From: Gemmobacter sp. 24YEA27
GTDB taxonomy: Bacteria; Pseudomonadota; Alphaproteobacteria; Rhodobacterales; Rhodobacteraceae
Assembly: GCF_030052995.1 (NCBI RefSeq)
Contig: NZ_JASJPW010000003.1
Span: forward strand, 124,001 to 188,000
Direction: 5' to 3'
Length of the DNA stretch: 64,000 bases
A program made the position numbers and the translations under genes. How positions within the stretch are numbered: the stretch's first letter is position 1; each line of letters begins with the position of its first letter. Shown here piece by piece: positions 8,764-17,666 of the stretch. The notes under the pieces are model-generated. The model was not told the DNA's origin, searched no databases, and was given only the letters and a program-made list of their open reading frames with translations.

Positions 8764-9477
8764 CTAATGCAAAAACCCCTGGCGCAGCAGGGCAACGGCA
8801 AGGGCCGTGCGATTGTCGGCCCGCAGCCTTTGCGCGAGGCGCTGGACATATTCCTTGATCGTATGTTCGGAAAGCCCTACGGCCCGGCGATTTCCTTGTT
8901 CGAAAACCCCTCGCAGACCAGGGCTGCGACCCGCGCCTGCTGCGGTGGCAGATCGCCCGCGACACGGGTGCGCCGCACCAGCGAGCGCAAAGCGATCCCG
9001 GCGCCCCGGCACAGAAAAACCAGCTGCTCGCGCGCCTGGGGCGTGAAAGGTCCGGTGCGTTGCAGCGTGGCCGTATAGATGACGCCCATCGTCGCCTCGT
9101 CGATCGGGATCAGCCCGCACATATTATGCCCAAGCCCCCATGAGCTGAGCAATTCACGCAACCCGCTGCGGGCCCAATCCGCCTCGCCAAGACAGGTCCG
9201 GCCATCGGTGACGGGCACCTGCGTGCTCAGCTGCCGGATCAGCGGATCATCGGTGCCGTAAAGCGTCGCGTAATCTTCCAGAAAACCACCCGGCACGCCG
9301 CTGGAATACAGCAGATCCGCACGCCGCTGCGCAAAAGATAGATCCCCATCCCCGAGGCACCACAATGCCGTTCCAGCGCCGCATGACATTGCTCGCCGAG
9401 CACCGGGATCGAGGCCGCAGAAATGACCCCATCAGCTCCGCAGCACTGAGATCGGCAGAGAAAGGCGCAGCGGTCAT
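8764..9477 (-). CDS. LuxR-family transcriptional regulator, about three frameshifts
   Basis: Pieced together from three frames, this is a regulator of about 237 residues: start MTAAPFSADLSAAELMG, a GAF-like sensory segment (LYSSGVPGGFLEDYATLYG, GLIPIDEATMGVIYTATLQR), and a C-terminal LuxR helix-turn-helix (AALVCEGFSNKEIA joined to AVGLSEHTIKEYVQRLAQRL). The breaks lie near 8886, 9345 and 9425, each consistent with a single-base indel. It ends facing the terminator of the binding-protein gene and is divergent from the oxygenase at 9799, which it may control. Family confident from the HTH; the N-terminal reading is approximate. Confidence 0.72.
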
Positions 9478-9798
9478 GGGTCAGTCCGAAAGTGCGGCCG
9501 AAGTGGCCTGCGGCGCACAGCTTCGGAGGAGAGGGTGATTCGGTCAATTCAGTCTGCACCTTTCATGATCATTCGGGTGTAAAAATTTCGCAGTCAAAGC
9601 ATTCCTGCCGCAACCCTGCCACAACAGCCCCCCTGTTCGGGGGATTGAGGCGGGCCAGCCCCAACCGCCAGGATCGTCCGACAGATCGGCCAGTCACCGC
9701 CCGCGCGGCGCGTCAGGCCGATTTGCGCAGTTATTAAAAAGCGGCCAGCCCCGGCACGGGGTGCAGATACGAGCCGCGCGCTACAGAGAGGGATCCGG
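9478..9798. other. Intergenic region (321 bp) between luxR-type gene and oxygenase
   Basis: Divergent regulatory region. It contains a short GC hairpin (C run at 9628-9633 against GGGGG at 9639-9643) but I see no clear operator or gene. AGAGGG at 9785-9790 is the ribosome site of the oxygenase. Confidence 0.4.
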
Positions 9799-11019
9799 AT
9801 GAATATCAATGTGACAGCCACGCCGCCGACCGCGACAGAGCTGATGGCGCGGGCCGAGGCGCTTTTGCCACTGATCGAAGCGCAATCGGCTGAAGCGGAA
9901 CGGCTTGGGCATCTGACCGATGAGGTCGTGGCCGAATTGCGCAAGGCCGGGCTTTTCACCATGCTCTATCCCCGCGTGGTCGGCGGCTCTGAGATCAGCC
10001 ATTTCGATGCGATGCTGATCCATGAAAAGATCACTTACGCCCATGCTTCCGCCGGCTGGTACATCGGCGTGAACAATATGGAAGGCACCACCATGGCGGT
10101 CTATATTGACCAGGCCGGGGTGGATCTTGTCTTCGCAAAAGGCGTTGATATCACCATCGCCGGCAATGGTGTGCCGCGCGGCTTTGCCCGCAAGACCGAT
10201 GGCGGTTACATGATCTGGGGCCAATGGGCCTATGGCAGCGGCATCCAGCACGCAGACTGGATCCATACCGGCGCCTTCCTGGTGGATGAGGCGGGCGAGA
10301 TGATCATGGGCCCGGGCGGGCCGAAAGTGATCATCGCCCATCACCCGCGCGACACGATCGAGCTGAAGGGCAACTGGGACGTGCTGGGGCTGCGCGCCAC
10401 TGGCAGCTTTGATTACGCCGTCAAAGAGGGGACGGAGATCTTTGTCCCCGATGAGATGGTCTATGATTTCGATATCGAGGCGCCTTTGCGCGGCTCGCAT
10501 CAGGGCACGATCGGGCTTGCCGGCTTCAGCGCCTGGGCCCATACTTCCTTCGCGCTTGGCACCGGGCGGCGGATGCTTGATGAGCTGATCAAGGTCATCG
10601 TCCCGCGCCGCGATGCCTTTGGCCCATCGGCCCAGAGCGCCAGTTTCAGGTTCCAGTTCGCCCAGAACGAGGCCAAATTCCGTGCCATGCGGGCACTGGT
10701 GCTGGAGTCCTGGAAAAGCGCCTCTGACACGCTGGAGGCCGGACAGCCGCTCAGCCAGCATCAGATGACGATGATCAAGCTCTGCCTGCGTTACAGCCAT
10801 GATGTGATTTCTGACATCGCGACCTTTGCTCATCGCGCGGCGCGCGGCGCCTCGCTGCACAATACGGTCATGCAGCGGGTGTACCGCGACATTCACGCGG
10901 GCACCCAACATATCCTGATGTCGGATCAGATCTTTGAGGAATGCGGCCGCGCGCTGATGGGCACCACCGATCCCAATGCGCCCTGGACGGTGTTCGGTGT
11001 GGCAGACGGGGGCAAATAA
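9799..11019 (+). CDS. Acyl-CoA dehydrogenase-fold flavin monooxygenase (group D, HsaA-like)
   Basis: A 406-residue protein of the acyl-CoA dehydrogenase fold. The N-terminal helical domain (LTDEVVAELRKAGLFTMLYP) and the C-terminal dehydrogenase-2 domain (GTGRRMLDEL, then YRDIHAGTQHILMSDQ) match the oxygenase component of two-component monooxygenases such as HsaA and related N- or C-hydroxylases rather than a true acyl-CoA dehydrogenase. The IHAGTQH segment is typical of this class. The adjacent flavin reductase gene, starting two bases downstream, strongly supports the two-component assignment: reduced flavin is supplied by the reductase and O2 is inserted into an aromatic or heterocyclic substrate. 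Substrate unknown. Confidence 0.85.
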   Translation: MNINVTATPPTATELMARAEALLPLIEAQSAEAERLGHLTDEVVAELRKAGLFTMLYPRVVGGSEISHFDAMLIHEKITYAHASAGWYIGVNNMEGTTMAVYIDQAGVDLVFAKGVDITIAGNGVPRGFARKTDGGYMIWGQWAYGSGIQHADWIHTGAFLVDEAGEMIMGPGGPKVIIAHHPRDTIELKGNWDVLGLRATGSFDYAVKEGTEIFVPDEMVYDFDIEAPLRGSHQGTIGLAGFSAWAHTSFALGTGRRMLDELIKVIVPRRDAFGPSAQSASFRFQFAQNEAKFRAMRALVLESWKSASDTLEAGQPLSQHQMTMIKLCLRYSHDVISDIATFAHRAARGASLHNTVMQRVYRDIHAGTQHILMSDQIFEECGRALMGTTDPNAPWTVFGVADGGK

Positions 11020-11020
11020 A

Positions 11021-11559
11021 GTGCCCCCCGTCCTCGCGTTTTCCGCAACAAGCTGGCGCCCCGCCAGCCCGCGCCGCCTCATTGAGGCGGCGGTCGACCG
11101 GCTGGACCGCTTACACGGGATCGGGGCCGAGACCTGCGATCTGCTGGATGCCGGCCCGGCATTGCCGCCTTTCGTCGCGAGGAGATGGGCGCTGACGCCC
11201 AGGCTCTGATCGCGCGGATAGAGGCGGCGCCCGCGCTGATCATCGGCTGCCCGGTGTTTCAGGGCGGCTATCCGGGGCTCTTCAAGCATCTCTTCGACCA
11301 GATCCCGCCGGGTGTCCTGAAAGGCCGCCCGGTGCTGATCACGGCCTGCGGTGGGGGCTTGCGCCATGCGCTGGTGGTCGAACATCAGCTGCGCCCGCTT
11401 TTTGGCTTCTTTGAGGCGCTGACCATGCCCACGGCAGTCTATGCCTGCGCGCCGGAACTCGACGCGGACGGCGCTCCGACCGGGGCACTGGCGCAACGGC
11501 TCGAAACCGGCGTGGCCCAGCTCGCCGCATCCTTGCGCGAAATCCGCTGCGCCGCCTGA
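11021..11559 (+). CDS. NADPH-dependent FMN reductase, one frameshift
   Basis: A flavodoxin-fold reductase of about 180 residues. The second half is clear: PALIIGCPVFQGGYPGLFKH, then GVLKGRPVLITACGGGLRHA and the C-terminal VAQLAAS helix, as in MsuE/SsuE-like FMN reductases. The first part starts with GTG at 11021, one base after the oxygenase stop, and reads MPPVLAFSATSW, then RRLIEAAVDRLDRL; one base missing around 11150-11180 separates it from the second part (REEMGADAQALIARIEAAP). It should supply FMNH2 or FADH2 to the oxygenase encoded immediately upstream. Confidence 0.8.
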
Positions 11560-11591
11560 GGCGCGGCCCCACCAATATCACAGGAGCAGAC

Positions 11592-12836
11592 ATGTCTGAC
11601 CCGCTCTCAAATCAGATCGCCGGTTTTGCCCGGCAGGATCTTGTCGTGAATGGCATCCGCACTGCCGTTCTGACCCTCGGGCAAGGGCCCGATCTCGTCT
11701 TTCTGCATGGCACCGGCACCTTTACAGGGTTCGAGGCCGCACGCCACTGGGCGGCCACGCATCGGGTGGTCATCCCCTTCCATCCCGGCTTTGGCCTCAG
11801 CGAGGATGCGCCAGGCATCACGACCATCGAGGATATGGTCTTCCATTACATGGCGCTGTTTGACGCGCTGAAGATGGAGCAATTCGCGCTGGCGGGCTTT
11901 TCGCTTGGCGGCTGGATCGCGGCGGAATTCGCGGTGCGTCAGCCCGGGCGGGTCTCGGGCCTCGTGCTGATCGCGCCGGCCGGTCTGATCAGCGAGGCCG
12001 CTCCCGCACCGGCGATGACCTCGATCACCCCGCCCGAGCTGCCGGCCTATCTGGCACATGACCCGGCAAAGATCCTGCCGCTGTTCCCTGCCGCACCGGA
12101 TCCGGCTTTCGATGCGGCCCTCGGGCGCGAGGTTGGCGGCTTTCTGAAACTCTCGGCACCCCATCCCGAAGGGAACCCGGATCTGGCACGCAGGCTCTGG
12201 CGTCTGACGATGCCGGTTCTGCTGCTCTGGGGGGCAGAAGACCGGTTGCGACCGACCGGCCAGGCACAGGACTGGCTGGGACAGCTGCCCGGGGCCGAAC
12301 TGGCGCTGGTCCCGGCGACCGGTCACCTCGTCCTGGAAGAAACGCCTGAAAGCGCCGGCCTCGTGACCGGTTTCCTCGCCCGCGCAAGCGCCGCCATGCC
12401 CGGCGGCATCACCGCGCAATCGGGCGCCTGGGAGGGCGTGACCTGGAACATTCTCGGCCAGACCTATACGCTGAAACAGGCCGGGCCTGACAGCATGGCC
12501 TGGCATGCGATCTTTCCGGCCGGCACCTTCGTTCCGCCCCATATCCATCCCGATCAGGATGAATTCGTCTATGTTCTGAGCGGCGAATACACCATCCGCC
12601 TCAGGGATACCGAACAAAAGGCCGGACCCGGCGATCTGGTGGTGATGCCGCGTGGCATCCCGCATGGGATCTTCAACCTCTCGGGCGCTGAAGCCACCTG
12701 CCTGTTCTGGGTCGCCCCGACCCGTGATCTGCGCGCGCTTTTCGAGGCGATCCATCAGGTGCCGGACCCGGCCGAAGTGGTGCGCCTGGCCGCGCTGCAC
12801 AATATCCACTTCCTGCCGCCACCCGCCGGGGCCTGA
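11592..12836 (+). CDS. Alpha/beta hydrolase fused to a C-terminal cupin domain
   Basis: A 414-residue two-domain protein. Residues 1-265 are an alpha/beta hydrolase with oxyanion HGTG, nucleophile elbow GFSLGG (Ser104), acid WGAED (Asp217) and ATGHLV (His245). This type includes meta-cleavage-product hydrolases and lactonases. Residues 275-414 are a cupin with a complete metal site (His317, His319, Glu324, His358), closely similar to the stand-alone cupin at 6923. No frame break lies between the domains; the linker is PGGITAQSGAW. AGGAG precedes the ATG. It sits right after the two-component oxygenase, so cleavage and further handling of an oxidised ring product is a reasonable guess. Confidence 0.88.
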   Translation: MSDPLSNQIAGFARQDLVVNGIRTAVLTLGQGPDLVFLHGTGTFTGFEAARHWAATHRVVIPFHPGFGLSEDAPGITTIEDMVFHYMALFDALKMEQFALAGFSLGGWIAAEFAVRQPGRVSGLVLIAPAGLISEAAPAPAMTSITPPELPAYLAHDPAKILPLFPAAPDPAFDAALGREVGGFLKLSAPHPEGNPDLARRLWRLTMPVLLLWGAEDRLRPTGQAQDWLGQLPGAELALVPATGHLVLEETPESAGLVTGFLARASAAMPGGITAQSGAWEGVTWNILGQTYTLKQAGPDSMAWHAIFPAGTFVPPHIHPDQDEFVYVLSGEYTIRLRDTEQKAGPGDLVVMPRGIPHGIFNLSGAEATCLFWVAPTRDLRALFEAIHQVPDPAEVVRLAALHNIHFLPPPAGA

Positions 12837-12877
12837 CCCCGGCGCCCTCTCCCGCGCCGGGGCGGGAGGGGGGGCGG
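12837..12877 (+). promoter_or_regulatory. GC-rich hairpin with alternative pairing between hydrolase-cupin and MFS genes
   Basis: CCCCGGCGC (12837-12845) pairs perfectly with GCGCCGGGG (12854-12862). The loop CCTCTCCC can instead pair with the downstream GGGAGGG run, so two exclusive hairpins are possible. There is no U tract, so it looks like an attenuator or mRNA-stabilising element rather than a full terminator. Confidence 0.45.
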
Positions 12878-12921
12878 CCTGAACCCGGCGAAAAAAACAA
12901 AAACCAACAGGGACTGATGAA

Positions 12922-14186
12922 ATGACAACATGGGACAATCTTGCCCCGCCTGATCAGGCAAGGATCAGGCGCTGGCAATGGGGTGTGCTGGCGCTCGGGC
13001 TGTTTTGCGAGATCATGCTGGCGGCGGACTGGTATGGTCTGGCCGCCGTTCTGCCCTTCCTCTCGCCCGATCTCGGGCTGGATGAGGCCCAGGCCGGCTT
13101 TGCCCAGGGCATTTTCGCACTGACCTACGGGCTTGGCATGGTGGTCTGGTCGGCGCTCAGCCGCGACTGGTCGGCGCGGGCGATGTTGCTGACCGGGCTG
13201 ATCGGCACCACCATCGGCATGGGTCTGCAGATCTATGTGCAAAGCTATGGGCAATTGCTGACGCTGCGGCTGATCATCGGCTTTTTCGACGCGGGCGTCT
13301 TTATCGGGGTGATGAAGCTTTTGCTGGCCTGGTTCCCGCCGGCGCGGCGAGGGCTGGTGGTCGGTCTGATCCTTGCGGCCTATAGCCTTGCGATCACGCT
13401 GGATTTCGCCATCGGGATTCCGCTGACCATCAGCTATGGCTGGCGCAATTTCTTTGCGATCCTGACCTGCGGCACCGCACTCGCGGCGGCGCTGGTGCTT
13501 TTGTTTGCCAAACCCGGCCCGGCGGCGCTTGGGTCAGCCTTTTCCGGGTTCAGATGGTCTGGCGAGCCGCCAAACCCGATAGACCGGAGCTCGCCTCGAT
13601 CTTCCGCAAGCCCTGGGTCTATATCGCGGGCTTCGGCATCGCGTCCTGCACCTTTGCCATCGCGGGCACGGCCACCTGGGTCGTGCCGGCCTTTATCTCG
13701 CATCAGGCAATGCCCGAGGCCAGCGCCGCGCTGATCGGCACGCTGATGGGCCTGTCGCAGGTGGTCTTTCTGGTGATAGGCGGGCTTATGGCCGACAAAG
13801 GCGACAAGCTGAAGCTGATCCGTGTCTCGGTCATCATGGCGATCCTCACCGGCCTGATGTTTCTGGCCGCAACGCTCTGGGCGCTGCCCTTTGCGGTTCT
13901 GGTCCTTATGGCGGCGATCAGCGGCATTGCCGTGATCGGCGGCGGCGCGATCTTTGCACTGATCTCGGACACTTACGCCCCTGCGCTGGCTTCGGCTGCG
14001 ATCGGCTATGCCGAGGTCTTCGGCATCCTGTCGAGCTTTGTCGCGCCCACAATCATGGGGGTGATCATTCGCGGCAGCGGCGGTTTTCCGATGGCTTTCA
14101 CCGCCTTTGTCATTGCCGAAGCGCTGTTCTTCATCGTGCTGATGACGCTATGCGCAAAGCGGCGGCTGCCGGTGGCAAGCCTCTGA
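12922..14186 (+). CDS. MFS transporter, one frameshift
   Basis: A major facilitator permease of about 420 residues with 12 predicted helices. The N-terminal half includes ALTYGLGMVVWSALSRDWSA at the helix 2-3 loop and FFDAGVFIGVMKLLLAWFPP; the second half includes ALIGTLMGLSQVVFLVIGGL. The frame breaks near 13549, where one missing C turns GFQMVWRAAKP into GFRWSGEPPN; restoring it joins both halves. As part of the catabolic island it is likely to import the substrate or an intermediate. It ends at a strong bidirectional hairpin. Confidence 0.85.
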
Positions 14187-14196
14187 TCGAAACGCG

Positions 14197-14223
14197 AAAG
14201 CCCGGCCGTGTGGCCGGGCTTTT
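14197..14223. terminator. Bidirectional rho-independent terminator
   Basis: A perfect 11-bp stem AAAGCCCGGCC / GGCCGGGCTTT with loop GTGT lies between two convergent genes (MFS ending 14186, hydrolase ending 14238). A and T tracts flank both arms, so it can terminate in both directions. Confidence 0.85.
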
Positions 14224-14237
14224 CAAATAGCACTCCC

Positions 14238-15069
14238 TCAGGCCGGCAGATCCAGCAGCGCCGCGACCAGCGGATGATCCGGCTGCGCCAGCCCGTCGGT
14301 CACATTGAAATGGTGGCGATTTGGCTCGACCACCGCCCTTGTGGCCACGCCGAGCCCGGCCCAGATATTCGCAATCAGCGCATTCTGGCGCAGGAATTCC
14401 GAGGTCTCCATCGCGCCGACCCAGGCCGTCAGCCGCGTTCCTGCCAGGGGCAACTGCAAGGCCGGGCTTTCCGAGACCGCCTCTTCCGCGTCAATTGCAA
14501 GCGTCGCATTGCGCCAGATATTGCGCATGGGCCGCAGGTCATGCAGCCCTGAAATCGACAGCACCGCCGCGATCCTGTCGCGCAGCTCCGGCGCCAGCGG
14601 CGTATCCTCGCAGACCATCCGCGTCACCAGATGGCCGCCCGCTGAATGGCCCACCAGTCGCAGTGGGCCCGCGATTTTCGCCGCAGCCGCCGTGATCGCG
14701 GCGCCGATCTCCTGCGTCATCGTGCGGATCCTGGCCTCGGCGCCAGTGTGTAGCTCGGGATTGCGACTGCATAGCCCTGCGCCAGCGGCCCGGCAGCAAG
14801 ATGTGACCAATAGCTCTTGTCGAGCGCCATCCAGAAACCACCATGCACGAAGACAACAAGCCCCTTCGGCTGGGTGGCGGGCGGAACAGGTCAAAGACCT
14901 GCCGCGCGCCGGGGCCGTAGCGCAGATCCGCCTCCAGCAGGCCTTTTGCAGCCATGTCTGCACGAAATGCCGCCGCCGGCTCGACCCAGACACCCGGCCA
15001 GTCTGCGCCGCGCGGGATATTGGGCGCATTGTCGTAGACTGCGTTCCAGTCAGAGATGTGATACCACAT
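14238..15069 (-). CDS. Alpha/beta hydrolase, kynurenine formamidase/esterase-like, two frameshifts
   Basis: Restored from three frames this is a protein of about 277 residues: MWYHISDWNAVYDNAPNIPR at the start, then HGGFW (the oxyanion motif of the formamidase/carboxylesterase group), then VGHSAGGHL with the nucleophile Ser, and a C-terminal NRHHFNV bearing the likely catalytic His. Breaks lie near 14886 and 14739, each one missing C in a C run. AAAGGA lies seven bases before the start at 15069. It probably hydrolyses an amide or ester intermediate of the same catabolic island. A formamidase role is by family only. Confidence 0.75.
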
Positions 15070-15304
15070 CGGTAATCCTTTCAATGGGTGTTTCAAAGGT
15101 GCGCTTCAGCGGGCAGGGCCGGGTCCGGTCGCCTGCACCCCTTTCCACCATCTGGCCTGTCAGTTCGACCGATGCATCGAGATGTTCGGGATATATGGAG
15201 GTACTAGGCAGGAAGACCGGCATACCGGGTTCGGTCAGCAGATCATCACTGGTAAAGCCGTCAGTATGAGCCGTCGCGCCAGGCATGGCGGTCTCCGCGA
15301 TCAT
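15050..15304 (-). CDS. Small hypothetical protein overlapping the hydrolase start
   Basis: An 84-residue open frame just upstream of, and overlapping by 20 bases, the hydrolase gene on the same strand. It contains LTEPGMPVFLPSTSIYPEHL and ends ERITDVVSHL. I recognise no family. The tight overlap suggests translational coupling if it is real. Given the many frame breaks nearby it could also be a fragment of a longer protein. Confidence 0.35.
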   Translation of the reverse strand: MIAETAMPGATAHTDGFTSDDLLTEPGMPVFLPSTSIYPEHLDASVELTGQMVERGAGDRTRPCPLKRTFETPIERITDVVSHL

Positions 15305-15436
15305 GAGCCTGTGAGTATCATGCGAAATGTAGTTAAACTACTTCAAGCTTAAATTATATGGGCGCGTAAAATATTTGCCATCTTGCCGCATACGGGGAAG
15401 AGACGACAGTTCTGACCGGGCTTCGCGCACGCGATC

Positions 15437-15906
15437 TCAGACCGCGCGGCCACAGCTGTGGCGCAGGTCCATCATGATCGCGATGCCCCGCGCAAGGTCA
15501 TGTTCGGGGATAGCCGCGAAAAACTCGTCGATCCAGCGGTGATGCTGCTCCAGCATCCCCGTCATTTTTGCGCGCCCGGCCTCGGTCAGCGAGATGCGAA
15601 AGGCACGGCGGTCGTTTCTTCGTTCTGCCGCAGCGCCATACCATCCGCGACCAGCCGGTCCACAATGCCGGTGACATTGCCATTCGACACCATAAGCTGC
15701 TGTGACAGATCCGTCATCGTCAGCCCCTGCGGTGCGGCATGCAGCGCCGCGAGCACATCGAACCGGGGCAGTGTGGTGTCAAAACTGCTGCGCAGACGGC
15801 CCCGCAATTCGGTCTCGATGCTGCGGACTGATTTCAGCATCGAGACCCAAAGCCGCAACCTTTGTCGGGCGAGTTCACGGTCTTCGACGGGATCGGCCAT
15901 GTTCAT
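15437..15906 (-). CDS. MarR-family transcriptional regulator, one frameshift
   Basis: A winged-helix regulator of about 156 residues. It opens MNMADPVEDRELARQRLRLW; the DNA-binding core is TLPRFDVLAALHAAPQGLTM, then SQQLMVSNGNVTGIVDRLVA, and the wing follows at the frame break near 15610. Restoring one base gives NDRRAFRISLTEAGRAKM, the classic MarR wing, and the C-terminal helix to a stop at 15437. It heads the leftward genes of the island together with the small ORF and hydrolase, so it may repress the island in the absence of an aromatic ligand. Confidence 0.8.
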
Positions 15907-16658
15907 TCTCACATCCAGCTGCGATCCTTTATGTCTCAAATTTTTCGGCCAGGCAAACCAATCGGGGCGTATGGCGTGGCGGCTCCCCGCAGTTTGCCAC
16001 GTCGTGGCCTGCACGAGGGTTTGCCTCAGAAACGTCGATGCTGACAATTCCTCCCATATTCTTCTCTCCCCGGCTTGCCATGCGGGCCCGACGCCCTTCA
16101 TTCCGTTCAGGCCTCAAGAAGGGTGAGGACGATCCGACTATGTTGCGGTCCTGAAGACCCAGGCGATCTTCGATCCGATCCCCACTGACATCGAGGTTCT
16201 TAACAAATCCCCGTGGCAAGCCAAACCAACGTCCGGCCCGGCACGGACCATAAGACAAGCGACGAGTGTGACCATGGGTGACAGCATCAAACTCGGGACA
16301 GTGAAGCTTAAGACAGCGCTGGTGACCGAGTTTATTCAGGGCAAAATTACGGTGGCCGGGGAGAAGGGAAGTGCCGGGGCTGCGCCTCATGGCACAAGAC
16401 GTCAACCGACGGGTCCCTGAGCTCCAGGTCTGTATCGCCGTATATTAACTGCTGCGCCGCGCCCGGCATCCCTGTCACAGAGATGGTGAAACAGGGCTAT
16501 GCGGGCTCTATATCGCCAGCTTGACTGCGGCGGATACGCGTGTGGATTTCACCTTCCTGAGTGGCAGCCGTGGCGATTTCGTCAAGCGCCACCACCTTTG
16601 AGAGGCCGGTTCTGAACGACGGGGCCATAAGCCGCGCAAGCGGTCAGGATCCGCCGGA
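15907..16658. other. Gene-poor stretch (752 bp) with a coding-like open frame
   Basis: No start-to-stop gene is convincing here. A rightward frame is open from about 16127 to 16423 without a good start: it reads DYVAVLKTQAIFDPIPTDIE, then ATSVTMGDSIKLGTVKLKTA and LVTEFIQGKITVAGEKG. The composition is protein-like and slightly richer in A and T than its neighbours. It may be the remnant of a decayed or transferred gene. The opposite-strand frames look like shadows. No RNA gene or repeat seen. Confidence 0.3.
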
Positions 16659-17438
16659 TTACGGGGTGACGGCGATCATCAGCCGTTCGGTTTCGGGCAG
16701 GTCAGGGTCGATCACCGCGAAACTCAGCCGGCCGGTCGCATAGGCGCCGGTATCCAGTGCGATCCGGCCGGCATGGGCAAAGGCACGGTCCATCACCGTA
16801 TGGCCATGCGCGACCCAGATCCCGTCGCGCCGCAGGATGCGGCCGAATTCCCGGTGCCCCCATTGCAGCACCTGCGGCTCCTGATCGGTGACCGGACGCT
16901 GCGGGTCCATCCCGGCATGGGCCGCGGCCAGAGTGCCGCTTTGCCAGTATAGCGGCAGGGCCCGCAGCCAGGCGATCATGTCTTCGCCCAGCCTGGTCCG
17001 GATGCCGTCGCAAAGGGCCTCGGGCCGGTCGGGTTCCAGCCCAAAGCTCGCCAGCATCTCGACCCCGCCATGTTTCAGCCAGGAGAGGCCCTTTTCCGGC
17101 TGGTCGAGAAAATCGAGAAACATCGCCTCATGATTTCCCGAAAGTGCGATGGCGCCTTTCGCGACCTCTTCGCGCACAAGTGTCAGAACCCCTGCGCTGT
17201 CCGGGCCACGATCGATCATATCTCCCAGAAAGATGATGCGGGCATTGGGGAAATGTGCGTCCCGCAGGGTCAGAAAACGTTTCAGCAGATCGCTGCGGCC
17301 GTGCAGGTCGCCCAGAAGGCAGACCGGTTCGTCCGGGCAGGGCGTTAGCAGGCCCGGACGGATGGTCGCAGGCCCGGCCGCGCTCAAGGCGCGCCTGCGG
17401 GCAGGGGCGGCGGCGCGTCTCAGAAAGGAAAACACCAT
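16659..17438 (-). CDS. Metallophosphoesterase, serine/threonine protein phosphatase type
   Basis: A 259-residue PPP-type phosphatase of the bacterial/lambda phosphatase group. The two-metal motifs are complete: GDLHGR, GDMIDRGPDS, SGNHEAMFLD, and the late His in WVAHGHTVMD. It should remove phosphate from phosphoproteins or small molecules in the cytoplasm. The frame is open to a Met at 17474, but the internal Met at 17438 (MVFSFLRRAAAPARRR) gives a length closer to the family. It stands alone, with 228 bases separating it from the exported-protein operon upstream. Confidence 0.85.
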   Translation of the reverse strand: MVFSFLRRAAAPARRRALSAAGPATIRPGLLTPCPDEPVCLLGDLHGRSDLLKRFLTLRDAHFPNARIIFLGDMIDRGPDSAGVLTLVREEVAKGAIALSGNHEAMFLDFLDQPEKGLSWLKHGGVEMLASFGLEPDRPEALCDGIRTRLGEDMIAWLRALPLYWQSGTLAAAHAGMDPQRPVTDQEPQVLQWGHREFGRILRRDGIWVAHGHTVMDRAFAHAGRIALDTGAYATGRLSFAVIDPDLPETERLMIAVTP

Positions 17439-17666
17439 TGCATTTACATCCAGGATCTTCGCCCCAGATGCCATGAGCGGGCGCCGGAAATCCAGACCAA
17501 AGACGATCTGTTGTGGTCACACCAGCCTGATAGTCCTTACCTCAGGCCGGCGCGCGGGCTGCGGCTTTCACATGCGCTGCGAACAGGGCCGGCAGATGAA
17601 TCGCAGCGGCAACATGCGGGGATGTCAGGCGCATGGCTTTGGTCTTTCGATCTTTCAGCAAGGACC

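Noticed and set aside
9781-11496. A 571-residue leftward open frame opposite the oxygenase and FMN reductase
   Set aside because: No recognisable domain and no ribosome site; the rightward genes explain the region.
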